Counted from the stretch's first letter, positions 1 to 8,892 are shown. The stretch is 64,000 nucleotides of DNA from Ferruginibacter sp. (GCA_025963635.1 JAOQAK010000002.1:62001-126000), one strand, 5' to 3'. Made by a program: numbers and translations. The notes: generated from the letters alone by a model not told the origin.

Positions 1-725
1 AATTTGCATGGCTACTGCTGCTTGGATTGCTGATGTTTGTGTTTGCCAATGGATTAAGTACATGGAGCCTTAGATATATTCCAACCGGTTTCAGTGCCTT
101 GATCGGTGCATTGTATCCGTTCAGTGTAGTAATTATTGAGCGGCTATTCTTTAAAGTCCGCAATCTTACGGCACTTACTTTTATTGGTTTGATGATGGGT
201 GTAGCCGGGATTGGAATTGTATTTTATGAACATGTATTCCAGTTTCACCCAAAAGGATTTTTATTGGGAATAGCGCTTTCCATGGGAGCAATGCTTTCAT
301 GGAGTGCAGGTACAATGTTCATTAGCCGCAACAAATTAAATATCAATCCTTATTATTCTATTGGATGGCAAATGCTGATCAGTTCCGTTGTTCTCTTTAG
401 TATTTCGTATGCTACACAACCGGTAATTCCGTTACAAATGGTTGCATTGAAAACCTGGGTGGCTATTGGCTACCTGGTGATATTCGGCTCAATTATAAGC
501 TTTGTGGCCTTTGTTTATTCAATGAAAAAATTGCCGGTGGCCATCTCTTCTTTATATGCTTATATCAATCCATTAGTTGCAATGGTAGTGGCAGCGCTGA
601 TAGTAGGAGAAAAACTGACGATGAATATCTTGTGGGGGTCGCTGGTGACTTTAGCGGGTGTTTTTTTGGTAAACTACAGTATTAAACGAAACAGGAAAAA
701 TATCATTGCAGAACCTGAGCAATGA
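1..725 (+). CDS. EamA/DMT-family transporter, 5'-truncated by the window edge
   Basis: The reading frame is open from the first bases of the window, so the true start lies upstream. About 240 residues are visible, consisting almost entirely of hydrophobic segments separated by short loops. This is the pattern of the 10-TM drug/metabolite transporter superfamily, which has two EamA repeats. The second repeat is clear: a Gly- and Ala-rich segment, then a motif reading SSLYAYINPLVAMVVAALIVGE, which in this family is the penultimate helix region ending in a conserved Glu. A basic C-terminal tail (SIKRNRKN) lies in the cytoplasm. Substrate cannot be told; the family exports amino acids and other metabolites. 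The TTG at 27 is not a credible start because the upstream codons continue the same membrane segment. Confidence 0.85.
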   Translation, partial: FAWLLLLGLLMFVFANGLSTWSLRYIPTGFSALIGALYPFSVVIIERLFFKVRNLTALTFIGLMMGVAGIGIVFYEHVFQFHPKGFLLGIALSMGAMLSWSAGTMFISRNKLNINPYYSIGWQMLISSVVLFSISYATQPVIPLQMVALKTWVAIGYLVIFGSIISFVAFVYSMKKLPVAISSLYAYINPLVAMVVAALIVGEKLTMNILWGSLVTLAGVFLVNYSIKRNRKNIIAEPEQ

Positions 726-766
726 TGTGAAACTTACCAACCATACATTGGCTGCCGCAAATTGAA

Positions 767-982
767 CTATTCGGGAAGTACGGGGCCGTAACGTAAATGT
801 TTTCCATTAATTCTTTCACCCGGGAAAAGAATATCCTGTGCAGTTTCATATCCTTCATCTGCAATTTCAGAAAGCTTTTGCCGGGTGCCGGCACGCATTC
901 TGGATACATATATCATCAATCCTGCTGCTGCAAAAAGTGCAAATCCTAATACTATTTTTTGTGCAATCTTCATTTGTTCCAT
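767..982 (-). CDS. Small single-pass membrane protein (71 aa), function unknown
   Basis: A short protein with one N-terminal hydrophobic segment (about residues 9-26, IVLGFALFAAAGLMIYVS) followed by a basic stretch and a polar tail. The tail has a YtxH-like look: a membrane anchor, then a charged region with an ETAQD segment. I cannot assign a family. The frame is preferred over the overlapping minus-strand frame at 703-909, which has no protein-like features. It lies tail to tail with the EamA gene, 41 bp apart. Confidence 0.55.
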   Translation of the reverse strand: MEQMKIAQKIVLGFALFAAAGLMIYVSRMRAGTRQKLSEIADEGYETAQDILFPGERINGKHLRYGPVLPE

Positions 983-1094
983 TTTTGTAAAGATAAAGAA
1001 GCAAAAAACACCTTGCCATTTTTAAATGTTAAATATAAAACAGTAAGATAACAGGCTAAAAGGCAAAATGTTTTGTTGATGTTGAAGTGTTTTT

Positions 1095-2411
1095 TTAGGG
1101 TTTGTTTGCTGTTAAATTCCAACCCATTGTTTTTAATCGGATGACAAACTGCTTGTAGAATACGCTCCAGCCGGCAAACTGCGGATCGGTTCCCAAAAAA
1201 TTGTTATGCCATATCGTGATTAACTGACCGTTGACTTCTTTGCATATTGTGTAGTAGTGTAAGAGTTCAGTGTTGGCCTGGGCCCAAGTATATTTTTGCT
1301 CGTAAAATGCATTGGCATCCATGAAGCAAAATGGGTGGATACGCAATGTGGTTGTTTCTTCTTTTTGCAAATCGTACCAAAAAAAAGAAGATGCTGCTGA
1401 AGCCCTGAAACCGTTGATGCTGCCATATCCCATTGAATACTCATCCCTGATTCCCACTTCAATCAATTGCCTGTAACCACCCGGTAAATTAAACCGGATA
1501 TAGTGTTGTCTTGATTTTGTTACCGGGGCATTCATCATCGCTTCCAACTGCTGCTTTTCAGTTTGTAACAATGCTGGCTGATCGCCTGTTTGCCAGGATG
1601 GGTGAATACCGATCTCGTATTTTTTGGCGTGTTGTTGTATTAGTTTCCACATTGATTTTTTATCCGGCGAAATATTCTTATCGTATGTACTATTTTCTTT
1701 TGCAAGCAGAAAAAAATACATTGGCTGAAGGTTGTAATGGCGATGCAGTTTGTTCAGCCAATCGTAGGCGTCAAATGGATCAGCTGCCAGGCCTAAGAGA
1801 ACTTTTATTCGATCAAAAGAAGGTGATTTAAGAAAGCCGCCCAGATTTCTCACCAAACCTTTGTGCCTGTAAGAAAATGCGATATCAATATCATAAGTGG
1901 GCAGAAAACTGAAGGATGCGGGGGGCATGGTAAGCTGGGGGAACTTATGTTGTATAACTTCTTTCAGATGATTGATCCATATATTCACCAATGGCTGGTG
2001 CAAAAAATTTTCTTTAAATGCCAAGGAGTTTTCATGAGCATACCTGCCGTAGATATCTTTTTCATGCGATCCGTATTCTTCATAACGGCTAAGCAGATAA
2101 AAGGATGCGGATAAAATATCAAAAGGGAAATCCTTATAATCCGTCTTAAAAAATGCTTTGTATTTGCCGGTATCAAAACATTGAATCAGCTGTTCCTTAA
2201 TAGTGTTTTCAAACAGTAATCCGCAGTTGCCGATGGTTAAATGGCCGCCACCTACTTCGTTGCCATAATAGATCTTAGCACCTGTGTAATGATTAAATTC
2301 CACAAGATCGTTCGTGATAAAAAAATCAACCAACATGATTTCTTTAAAAATAACCTGGCAGATATATTGTAACCGCGGGGATAAAGTGGAGCTATATAAA
2401 AGCAGTTGCAT
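1095..2411 (-). CDS. Polysaccharide deacetylase-like protein (438 aa)
   Basis: The C-terminal two thirds resembles the Bacteroidota branch of the NodB/polysaccharide deacetylase fold. A TYDIDIAF strand (D174 and D176) takes the place of the NodB motif 1 Asp pair, and EIGIHPSW near residue 270 takes the place of the H-S/T metal-binding motif. The N-terminal 165 residues contain a segment (FDILSASFYLLSRYEEY) typical of the domain preceding the deacetylase part in these proteins. There is no signal peptide, so it is likely cytoplasmic. Its start ATG overlaps the stop codon of the upstream Uma2 gene by one base, so the two are probably cotranscribed. Deacetylase activity is inferred from family membership only. 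Confidence 0.7.
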   Translation of the reverse strand: MQLLLYSSTLSPRLQYICQVIFKEIMLVDFFITNDLVEFNHYTGAKIYYGNEVGGGHLTIGNCGLLFENTIKEQLIQCFDTGKYKAFFKTDYKDFPFDILSASFYLLSRYEEYGSHEKDIYGRYAHENSLAFKENFLHQPLVNIWINHLKEVIQHKFPQLTMPPASFSFLPTYDIDIAFSYRHKGLVRNLGGFLKSPSFDRIKVLLGLAADPFDAYDWLNKLHRHYNLQPMYFFLLAKENSTYDKNISPDKKSMWKLIQQHAKKYEIGIHPSWQTGDQPALLQTEKQQLEAMMNAPVTKSRQHYIRFNLPGGYRQLIEVGIRDEYSMGYGSINGFRASAASSFFWYDLQKEETTTLRIHPFCFMDANAFYEQKYTWAQANTELLHYYTICKEVNGQLITIWHNNFLGTDPQFAGWSVFYKQFVIRLKTMGWNLTANKP

Positions 2412-2971
2412 TAAACCTGGTAAATATCTTTCAATTCGATACTGATTTGTAAAGCGGGTAAATCAATAACGTCTGTTAGGGAGGTGTAGGTAAACGTTTG
2501 CCAATCGCCGTCTGCTGCTTTTTTGTGAGCAATTACCAGGTATTTATCGGGCTCCAGTAAAAGATAATACTGGAGGGTTTCAATTTTTTGATACTGAATG
2601 AACTTATCCACCATATCAAATTTGCGGGTGCTTTCACTTAATACTTCAGCAATCAAAATTGGTTGTGAATTGAAGTATTCATTGTCCTCTTGAAACGCAA
2701 CCATTACATCAGGATAAAAAAATATGTTTTCACTCTTAATAAAAGCTTTCACCTGCTCTGAGGAAATGTCAAATTTTTGAAGTGCCAATTTCTGTCGCAA
2801 GAGAAGGGTTAGAAAAAAAACTATTTTATTATGGAGTTTTGTTGTTCCTGACATTTCAACTAAGTTTTCAAAATAATATTCGTGCCTCAGCTCGCTTTTT
2901 TCTTCGAAAGCCAGGTATTCTTCTATACTCTCAAATTTTCTATGTTCTTTTATCAGCTTCATCTGTTTCAA
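2411..2971 (-). CDS. Uma2-family (DUF820) putative endonuclease
   Basis: 186 aa, the usual length for the family. The PD-(D/E)xK-like core is visible: FYPDVMVAF supplies the first Asp, ILIAEVLSEST the Glu strand, and the KFIQYQK helix the Lys, followed by the conserved YYLLLEP strand. Uma2 proteins are abundant in Bacteroidota and cyanobacteria. Their biological role is not settled, although the fold is that of restriction-type nucleases. It overlaps the deacetylase-like gene by one base. A second Uma2 gene lies at 44820-45356. Confidence 0.85.
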   Translation of the reverse strand: MKQMKLIKEHRKFESIEEYLAFEEKSELRHEYYFENLVEMSGTTKLHNKIVFFLTLLLRQKLALQKFDISSEQVKAFIKSENIFFYPDVMVAFQEDNEYFNSQPILIAEVLSESTRKFDMVDKFIQYQKIETLQYYLLLEPDKYLVIAHKKAADGDWQTFTYTSLTDVIDLPALQISIELKDIYQV

Positions 2972-2983
2972 ATATACAAAAAA

Positions 2984-4360
2984 TCAGGCCTTTAATCGTT
3001 CCTTCCACATTTCATTGAATGTTTTCTGGCTAAAATCAAGATCGCTCCGGTGCTTCTTCCAGCCCGTAAATAAGCCATTTACCACTTTGTTTTTCAATGC
3101 GCCATTTCCCATATTCATCATGCCTCTTTTTAAACTGGCGAGCTTCCAAATTTTCCATGCCATTTTCTCGGAGAAGGAAGCCAGTCCTTCTTTTACTGAT
3201 TCGTGCCGGTTATCAAGCAAAAGCTCATGCAGGTTAATTTTAACGGCACAAACTTCTGTACAGGCACCGCAAAGCGAGGAGGCATAACTTAAATGTTTAA
3301 AGTCGTCCATCTCCTGCAGGTTAGGGGTAATTACACTGCCGATAGGACCGCTGTAGGTGGCGCCATAAGTGTGTCCGCCAATATTTTTATAAACGGGACA
3401 GGCGTTTAAACAGGCGCCACAACGAATGCAGTAAAGGCTTTCCCTTTGGCGCGGACTTTGTAAAATATTGGTGCGGCCATTATCCAGCAAGATCACGTAC
3501 ATTTCATCCGGGCCATCGGTTTCACCAGTTTGTTTAGGACCGGTTACGATGGTATTGTACACGGTAACTTTCTGGCCCGTACCGAAAGTGGAAAGCAGTG
3601 GCCAGAACAAACCAAGGTCGGTTAAAGACGGAATCATTTTCTCTATCCCAACAATTACGATATGTGTTTTTGGAAAAGCGCAACACAATCTTGCATTGCC
3701 TTCATTTTCGGTAATGGCAACAGCGCCGATATCGCTGATGATAAAATTGGCGCCGGTTACGCCAATTTCGGCCTGCACGTATTTTTCCCTCAAAATATCC
3801 CTGGCCACCAGGGTGAGTTCTTTTGGGGTAAGATTAATAGGCGTGCCTAATTTTTCATTAAAAAGTTTGGCCACGTCTTCCTTGCTTTTATGCATTGCAG
3901 GCGTTACAATATGGTAAGGCGCTTCACCATCAAGTTGTTGAATATATTCTCCCAAATCGGTTTCAACGCTTTCAATCCCGTTTTTTTCAAATGCATCGTT
4001 CAGGTGAATTTCTTCAGTGACCATGCTCTTGCTTTTGACCAGCTTTTTGCAATTCTTTTCTTTACAGATTTTAAGGATTTCAGTAATTGCCTGTTGCGAA
4101 TTTTCGGCCCAGATTACTTTGCCGCCACGGTTGGTAAAATGGTATTCAAAATTTTCCAGCTGCTCATCGAGCGTTTCGATTGCGCGCCACTTTGTATTTT
4201 TCGCCCGCTCCCTGGCAAGCTTTACATCGGCAAACTGCTGTTTTCCCTCAGGCACCTTTTCATTGTATTTGCCAATATTAAAATTGATCTTGCGCCGGTG
4301 ATCCAGGTCGGCAGATTTGATCGTGCTTTTTGCTATAAAAGTCAGTGCTGTTTCAGTCAT
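2984..4360 (-). CDS. lutB: LutB/LldF-type iron-sulfur protein of L-lactate oxidation
   Basis: 458 aa, the normal LutB length. The N-terminal LUD domain is followed by a ferredoxin-like pair of 4Fe-4S motifs, CIRCGACLNACPVYK near residue 310 and CGACTEVCAVK about 50 residues later. The segment GGHTYGATYSGPIGSVITP between them is a LutB signature. LutB works in a cytoplasmic complex with LutA and LutC that oxidises L-lactate to pyruvate. Neither partner is adjacent here: the neighbours are Uma2 (12 bp downstream) and kbl. The subunits are therefore elsewhere or outside the window. The start is the ATG at 4360, beginning MTETALTFI. Confidence 0.93.
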   Translation of the reverse strand: MTETALTFIAKSTIKSADLDHRRKINFNIGKYNEKVPEGKQQFADVKLARERAKNTKWRAIETLDEQLENFEYHFTNRGGKVIWAENSQQAITEILKICKEKNCKKLVKSKSMVTEEIHLNDAFEKNGIESVETDLGEYIQQLDGEAPYHIVTPAMHKSKEDVAKLFNEKLGTPINLTPKELTLVARDILREKYVQAEIGVTGANFIISDIGAVAITENEGNARLCCAFPKTHIVIVGIEKMIPSLTDLGLFWPLLSTFGTGQKVTVYNTIVTGPKQTGETDGPDEMYVILLDNGRTNILQSPRQRESLYCIRCGACLNACPVYKNIGGHTYGATYSGPIGSVITPNLQEMDDFKHLSYASSLCGACTEVCAVKINLHELLLDNRHESVKEGLASFSEKMAWKIWKLASLKRGMMNMGNGALKNKVVNGLFTGWKKHRSDLDFSQKTFNEMWKERLKA

Positions 4361-4496
4361 GATGTATTTTGAAGTCTGCCGATATCAACAAAAACGAATC
4401 TTGCCAATTTATTTTACAGCAACTTCGCTAGCGGCAATATGAATCTATTTCTTCTTATAAAACTCTTTTTTAAACCCACCCCTATAGTCTTGGATG

Positions 4497-5687
4497 TTAC
4501 GAGGGCAATATTCTCAATTCCTTTGCTACTTTAGTAAATGCGGCAATGGCTTTATCAAGATGTTGCTGGTTATGGGCTGCGCTTAGCTGCACCCTTATGC
4601 GGGCCTGTCCTTTCGGCACCACCGGAAAAAAGAAGCCGATCACATAGATGCCTTCCTCGAGTAACCTGGCCGCGAAATTTTGCGCCACTACCGCATCATA
4701 TAGCATAATGGGAACGATCGGGTGTTCCCCTGGTTTGATATCGAACTGCGCTTCGGTCATTTTTGTGCGGAAGTATTTGGTATTGTATTCGAGTTTATCC
4801 CGCAGTTCAGTGGTTTCACTCAGCATATCCAGCACGGCAATTGAAGCGCCAACAATGCTGGGCGCCAAGGTATTACTAAACAGGTAAGGACGGCTTCGCT
4901 GGCGCAGCATCTCAATAATCGCTTTATTGCCACTGGTGAATCCACCGCTGGCCCCTCCAAGCGCCTTACCCAAGGTGCCGGTGATAATATCTATTTTCCC
5001 CACCACGCCGCGATATTCATGTGCACCCCTGCCTGTTTTGCCCAAAAAGCCGGAGGAATGGCATTCATCAATCATTACAATGGCATCATACTGATCCGCC
5101 AGGCTGCAAATTTTATCGAGTTGCGCAATCGTGCCATCCATACTGAAAGAGCCATCGGTTACAATGATGCGGTTACGCAAATGAGCAGCTTGTTTCAGCT
5201 GGTTCTCAAGGTCTTCCATATCGTTGTGTGCATACCTGAAACGCTGTGCTTTGCACAACCTCACCCCATCAATGATACTTGCATGGTTCAATGCATCGCT
5301 TATGATGGCGTCTTCTTCGCCAAACAACGGTTCAAACATACCGCCGTTGGCATCAAAAGCAGCGGCATATAAAATGGTGTCTTCCGTTCCCAAAAACTTC
5401 GATAGCTTTTGTTCCAGTTCTTTGTGTATGTCTTGCGTACCGCAAATAAAACGCACGCTGCTCATGCCATAACCGCGTAAGTCAATGTACTTTTTAGCAG
5501 CAGCGGTAACTTTGGGGTGAGATGAGAGGCCGAGATAATTATTGGCACAAAAGTTAATAACGTTTTTTCCGGCTACAATAATTTCCGCTCCCTGTTCACT
5601 GGTAATGATCCGCTCTTTTTTATACAACCCCGCCTTTTCAATATCCGCCAGTTCGGAGGCGATTCGTTCTACAAAATTTTGATTCAT
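4497..5687 (-). CDS. kbl: Glycine C-acetyltransferase (2-amino-3-ketobutyrate CoA ligase)
   Basis: A PLP-dependent alpha-oxoamine synthase. It interconverts 2-amino-3-oxobutyrate plus CoA with glycine plus acetyl-CoA, the second step of threonine breakdown. The PLP-lysine motif GTLGKALGGASGG is present, as are NFCANNYLGLSSHP near the N-terminus and DECHSSGFLG. I take the ATG at 5687 (MNQNFVERIAS), giving 396 aa, close to the family length. The frame could start seven codons earlier at a non-ATG codon. Threonine dehydrogenase is not adjacent. Related enzymes (BioF, serine palmitoyltransferase) are less likely given the close match to Kbl. Confidence 0.93.
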   Translation of the reverse strand: MNQNFVERIASELADIEKAGLYKKERIITSEQGAEIIVAGKNVINFCANNYLGLSSHPKVTAAAKKYIDLRGYGMSSVRFICGTQDIHKELEQKLSKFLGTEDTILYAAAFDANGGMFEPLFGEEDAIISDALNHASIIDGVRLCKAQRFRYAHNDMEDLENQLKQAAHLRNRIIVTDGSFSMDGTIAQLDKICSLADQYDAIVMIDECHSSGFLGKTGRGAHEYRGVVGKIDIITGTLGKALGGASGGFTSGNKAIIEMLRQRSRPYLFSNTLAPSIVGASIAVLDMLSETTELRDKLEYNTKYFRTKMTEAQFDIKPGEHPIVPIMLYDAVVAQNFAARLLEEGIYVIGFFFPVVPKGQARIRVQLSAAHNQQHLDKAIAAFTKVAKELRILPS

Positions 5688-5823
5688 AAATGCAATTTGA
5701 AGCAACAAAAATAGGCAAGCTGCAGGGCATTGCGAAGATTGTTTTCGCCATGTTTTAACATTAATTATTTAGTGCTGTAACTTTTAACAGGTATTTTCGT
5801 CTTATCCAAAAAAACTACTGTAT

Positions 5824-6039
5824 ATGCCCTTAAAAAGATCTGCCCTCCTCTTAATATTGTTGTCTGTCGGCTCCGTTAGCTTATTGGTTTTTTCATCAGC
5901 CATAGCTCCACCTTCGAAGGTTGTACCTGTGTTGCCGGTTAACTGCATCCCCCCGAAATGTTGCATCCAGGTGAATGAATCCAAACCTTTCACACCATGG
6001 GAGATGATTTCAGAAATAATGCTGAGGCCAGCGGCCTGA
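5824..6039 (+). CDS. Small putative secreted protein (71 aa) with a CC pair
   Basis: A basic N-terminus (MPLKRS) and a hydrophobic run (ALLLILLSVGSVSLLVFSSAIA) form a convincing signal peptide, followed by a short Pro-rich mature part with three cysteines (NCIPPKCCIQ) and a C-terminus with a WEMISE segment. Small exported proteins with this plan are frequent in Chitinophagaceae. The opposite-strand frame at 5802-6065 has no such organisation. It precedes the sigma factor gene by 71 bp. The function is unknown, and coding on this strand is a judgement rather than proof. Confidence 0.5.
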   Translation: MPLKRSALLLILLSVGSVSLLVFSSAIAPPSKVVPVLPVNCIPPKCCIQVNESKPFTPWEMISEIMLRPAA

Positions 6040-6110
6040 ATTTGTAACTTTTTATTTGCCCGCACGTATTACATCAGCCAAATCAACATTAAACCAGCAC
6101 CAATTGCTGT

Positions 6111-6596
6111 ATGACGGAAAAAGAATATAATGAATGTGTAGAAATGTATGCAGATAATGTGTACCGTTTTATTCTTAAAAACCTGCGCCAGGAAGCTGAC
6201 GCAAAGGATATTGTGCAGGGAAGCTTTGAAAAAATGTGGACCAACAGGCACCAGGTGGATAATACACGCTGCAAAAGCTATTTGTTTACCGTGGCATATC
6301 ATCAAATGATTGATCATATAAGGAAGAACAAACGCACGAGTTTACGGGAAGGATTTAGTGAGGAAGCAAAAATTGTAAACAAGTCGCAGCATGATTCTAA
6401 AAAGATCCTGCACGAAGCATTGAACAGGTTAAATGAAACACAGAAAAGCCTTGTTTTGCTGAAAGATTATGAAGGGTATAGTTATGAAGAAATCGGGAAA
6501 ATTACGGGGCTAAATGAAAGCCAGGTAAAAGTATATTTACACAGGGCAAGGCTGCAGTTGAGAGCGTATATTGTGAGACCGGAGAATGTTATATGA
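6111..6596 (+). CDS. ECF-type RNA polymerase sigma-70 factor
   Basis: 161 aa, with region 2 in the first half (MYADNVYRFILKNL, then EADAKDIVQGSFEKMW, the -10 recognition area) and region 4 helix-turn-helix in the second (YEGYSYEEIGKITGLNESQVKVYLHRARLQLR). This two-domain plan without region 1 or 3 marks an extracytoplasmic-function sigma factor. The next gene, 80 bp downstream, encodes a membrane protein placed like an anti-sigma factor, and an outer-membrane barrel follows. The three genes read as one envelope-response unit. Confidence 0.93.
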   Translation: MTEKEYNECVEMYADNVYRFILKNLRQEADAKDIVQGSFEKMWTNRHQVDNTRCKSYLFTVAYHQMIDHIRKNKRTSLREGFSEEAKIVNKSQHDSKKILHEALNRLNETQKSLVLLKDYEGYSYEEIGKITGLNESQVKVYLHRARLQLRAYIVRPENVI

Positions 6597-6676
6597 AGTG
6601 TTGAAGGTTGAAGGTTAAAGGAAAGCCGCCAACCGTAAACCAACAACATGCGGTAATCAAAAATGAACTATGAACC

Positions 6677-7783
6677 ATGAACAATATTAACAGGCAGACT
6701 TACGAAACATTTTTTTTACTGTATACAGACAATGAATTGTCCGTTGCAGAAAGGAAGGCTGTGGAGGAATTTGTTTCGATCAATCCCGATTTGCAGGAGG
6801 AGTTGATCATGTTGCAGCAAAGCATTCTTAAACCGGAAGATGTTGTGTTTGAAGATAAAAGCAGCTTATTAAAAAATGACAGTCTTCCTGCCGGCATACC
6901 CGAAAAACTAATGCTTTATCTCGATGATGAATTGTCGTTACCGGACAGAAAAGAGTTGGAGACAAAAATAAGCGCCGACAAAATGATTGAACGGGAATTG
7001 AACATTTTGCAGCAAACAAAGCTTGTACCCGAATCGATTGTTTTTACCGATAAAAAAAGCTTGTATAGAAAAGAACCAGGCCGCCTGGTAATATTCCGCG
7101 TATGGAAATTTGCAGCAGCAGCAGTGCTCATCGGGTTGGGCGTATGGGGCGGGTTGAAATATATAAATAATGAACCTGCAATAAAAATAGATCAAACGGC
7201 CGTTAAGACTCCTGCCAAACAGGTTCCGGCGAGAGTTGAAGCAACGGTCGATCCGGCAGCTGCAACTGGTACAAATATTCCTGTTGTTGAAAAGGAACTT
7301 GCGGTAACAAAATCATCAGACAAAAAATCATCGATATCTCCCGTTATACAGGCGAATAAAAAAGTTGCTTTGAAAGGATTAGCAAAGCAGGATATCGCTG
7401 TAGAAGAAAAATCCCCCACTAATAATTTACCTAAACCATATTTTGATAATGTTAACAATATTGACCGTAACAATACCATCACTGCCAACGTAACACCTAA
7501 AAAGCAATCCAGTACCATTGTTGATCCGAAGAACAATGATATTGTAAACGGTACCGGCAAGCTGGATCCTGCCAACTTATTTGCTGCTAATACCTCTTTT
7601 ACCGATAATAAGGAAGAGAATAATGATCGCGTTCTTTTTATGAAGGAGGAAAAACTAAAGAAAACCAAACTTGGCGGAATCTTCCGGAAGGTTAAAAGGG
7701 TGCTTGAACGGAGCGCCAGCATTAAACAAGACGGCAATAGCAACAACATTAAAGTCGCCAACTTCGAATTCGCAATTCAATAA
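6677..7783 (+). CDS. Membrane-anchored putative anti-sigma/regulatory protein with duplicated N-terminal motif
   Basis: 368 aa. Two similar cytoplasmic segments come first: residues about 10-65 (LLYTDNELSVAERKAVEEF) and about 76-131 (LMLYLDDELSLPDRKELE). Both carry the L-x-D-x-E-L-S motif common in Bacteroidota anti-sigma N-termini, and both end alike (VVFEDKSSL and IVFTDKKSL). One transmembrane helix follows at about 137-157, then a long low-complexity Lys-, Asn- and Thr-rich region, predicted periplasmic. No zinc-binding His/Cys pattern is visible. The position after an ECF sigma gene suggests it controls that factor; this is inference. Confidence 0.65.
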   Translation: MNNINRQTYETFFLLYTDNELSVAERKAVEEFVSINPDLQEELIMLQQSILKPEDVVFEDKSSLLKNDSLPAGIPEKLMLYLDDELSLPDRKELETKISADKMIERELNILQQTKLVPESIVFTDKKSLYRKEPGRLVIFRVWKFAAAAVLIGLGVWGGLKYINNEPAIKIDQTAVKTPAKQVPARVEATVDPAAATGTNIPVVEKELAVTKSSDKKSSISPVIQANKKVALKGLAKQDIAVEEKSPTNNLPKPYFDNVNNIDRNNTITANVTPKKQSSTIVDPKNNDIVNGTGKLDPANLFAANTSFTDNKEENNDRVLFMKEEKLKKTKLGGIFRKVKRVLERSASIKQDGNSNNIKVANFEFAIQ

Positions 7784-7800
7784 AATTTAAACGAAACAAC

Positions 7801-8685
7801 ATGATAAAGCTATTTACATTGATAGCACTGGCATGCGTATGCCAGTCAGCCAATGCACAAACCGAACCCGCAAAAGAAGCCGATACCATCCGCATCGGCA
7901 ATATTATCATCACCAAAAATGGCAGTAAAACTGCTGAAGATAAAGATGACAGTAGAAGAAACACCAATCATATTGCCATCGGCAGGCATCACCGAAGCAA
8001 ACCATCCAATATCAGCACCAATTGGGGCATCGTTGACCTGGGTTTTGCAAACTATTCAGACGAAACCAATTATGCAGCAACAGGATCCTACCTTTATAAC
8101 CGCGGAGGGAATATCGCACCCCTGGGCAAAAGCGATTTCAAGCTAAAAACCGGCAAAAGCGTGAACGTAAATATCTGGTTCTTCATGCAACGCCTCAACC
8201 TCATACAGCATCATGTAAATTTAAAATACGGGCTCGGACTAGAGCTGAACAATTACCGTTACAGGTCTTCCGCAAACATCAGCTACCTCGAACAAAATCC
8301 CTATATTTCCAGCCAGGCAAATTCGCCGGTAATCATCCGGGATTCTATCCAGTTTTCAAAAAATAAATTGGCGGCGGATTATGTTACGGTGCCGTTAATG
8401 CTAAATTTTTCAACCAGTCCGGGTTATACGAATAAAGGACTTAGCCTAAGCGTAGGCGTAAGCGCTGGTTATTTATACAGCCAGCGCAATAAGCAAATCA
8501 GCCAGGAAAGAGGAAAGCAAAAGAATAGAGGAGATTATGACCTGGAGCGGTTTAAATTATCCTACGTAGCGGAACTTGGCCTCGGCCCGGTAAGGTTGTA
8601 TGGTTCCTATAGCCCAAAATCTTTCTACAGCACCGGCCTGGATATGAAGCCTTATACCCTTGGTGTGCGTTTGAGCAATTGGTAA
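7801..8685 (+). CDS. Outer-membrane beta-barrel protein (PorT-like), 294 aa
   Basis: It has a signal peptide (MIKLFTLIALACVCQSANAQ, cleavage after AQ). The mature protein shows alternating strands ending in aromatic residues, such as LSVGVSAGYLYSQR and PVRLYGSYSPKSF, and a last strand LGVRLSNW. These are typical of small outer-membrane barrels in Bacteroidota. It starts 17 bp after the anti-sigma-like gene and ends before a strong terminator, so it closes the sigma-factor operon. Its exact role is unknown; it may be a sensor or a regulated envelope component. Confidence 0.75.
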   Translation: MIKLFTLIALACVCQSANAQTEPAKEADTIRIGNIIITKNGSKTAEDKDDSRRNTNHIAIGRHHRSKPSNISTNWGIVDLGFANYSDETNYAATGSYLYNRGGNIAPLGKSDFKLKTGKSVNVNIWFFMQRLNLIQHHVNLKYGLGLELNNYRYRSSANISYLEQNPYISSQANSPVIIRDSIQFSKNKLAADYVTVPLMLNFSTSPGYTNKGLSLSVGVSAGYLYSQRNKQISQERGKQKNRGDYDLERFKLSYVAELGLGPVRLYGSYSPKSFYSTGLDMKPYTLGVRLSNW

Positions 8686-8772
8686 AATCTGAACGGCTGA
8701 AGGTTGATGGTTAATGGTTCATGGATGGAATCACCCTAAATGTGTAGCTGGTTAGTGATTTCAATACAAGAG

Positions 8773-8802
8773 AACTCCGGTATTCGCCGGAGTTTTTTTT
8801 TG
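8773..8802 (+). terminator. Rho-independent terminator of the sigma/barrel operon
   Basis: Stem AACTCCGG (8773-8780) and CCGGAGTT (8787-8794) with a six-base loop, followed by nine T. It lies 88 bp after the barrel gene stop codon. Confidence 0.9.
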
Positions 8803-8870
8803 TCTTTTGAAAGGCGTTTTAGTTCAACCTTGGAAGAAATTTGCAGCATCGATAAGATATGAATATCTTT

Positions 8871-8892
8871 TTAAAATGTTAAAACATTTTAA
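8871..8892. promoter_or_regulatory. Perfect 22-bp AT-rich palindrome upstream of the L,D-transpeptidase gene
   Basis: Two ten-base arms, TTAAAATGTT and AACATTTTAA, are separated by AA. It sits 84 bp upstream of the preferred transpeptidase start and is not followed by a T run, so an operator-type site is more likely than a terminator. No regulator can be named. Confidence 0.45.

Noticed and set aside
5802..6065. 87-codon minus-strand frame opposite the small cysteine protein
   Set aside because: No signal peptide or recognisable motif; the plus-strand frame has a better protein-like organisation.
7192..7761. 189-codon minus-strand frame opposite the anti-sigma-like gene
   Set aside because: Shadow of the low-complexity coding region; rich in Leu, Ser and Phe because of the codon reversal.
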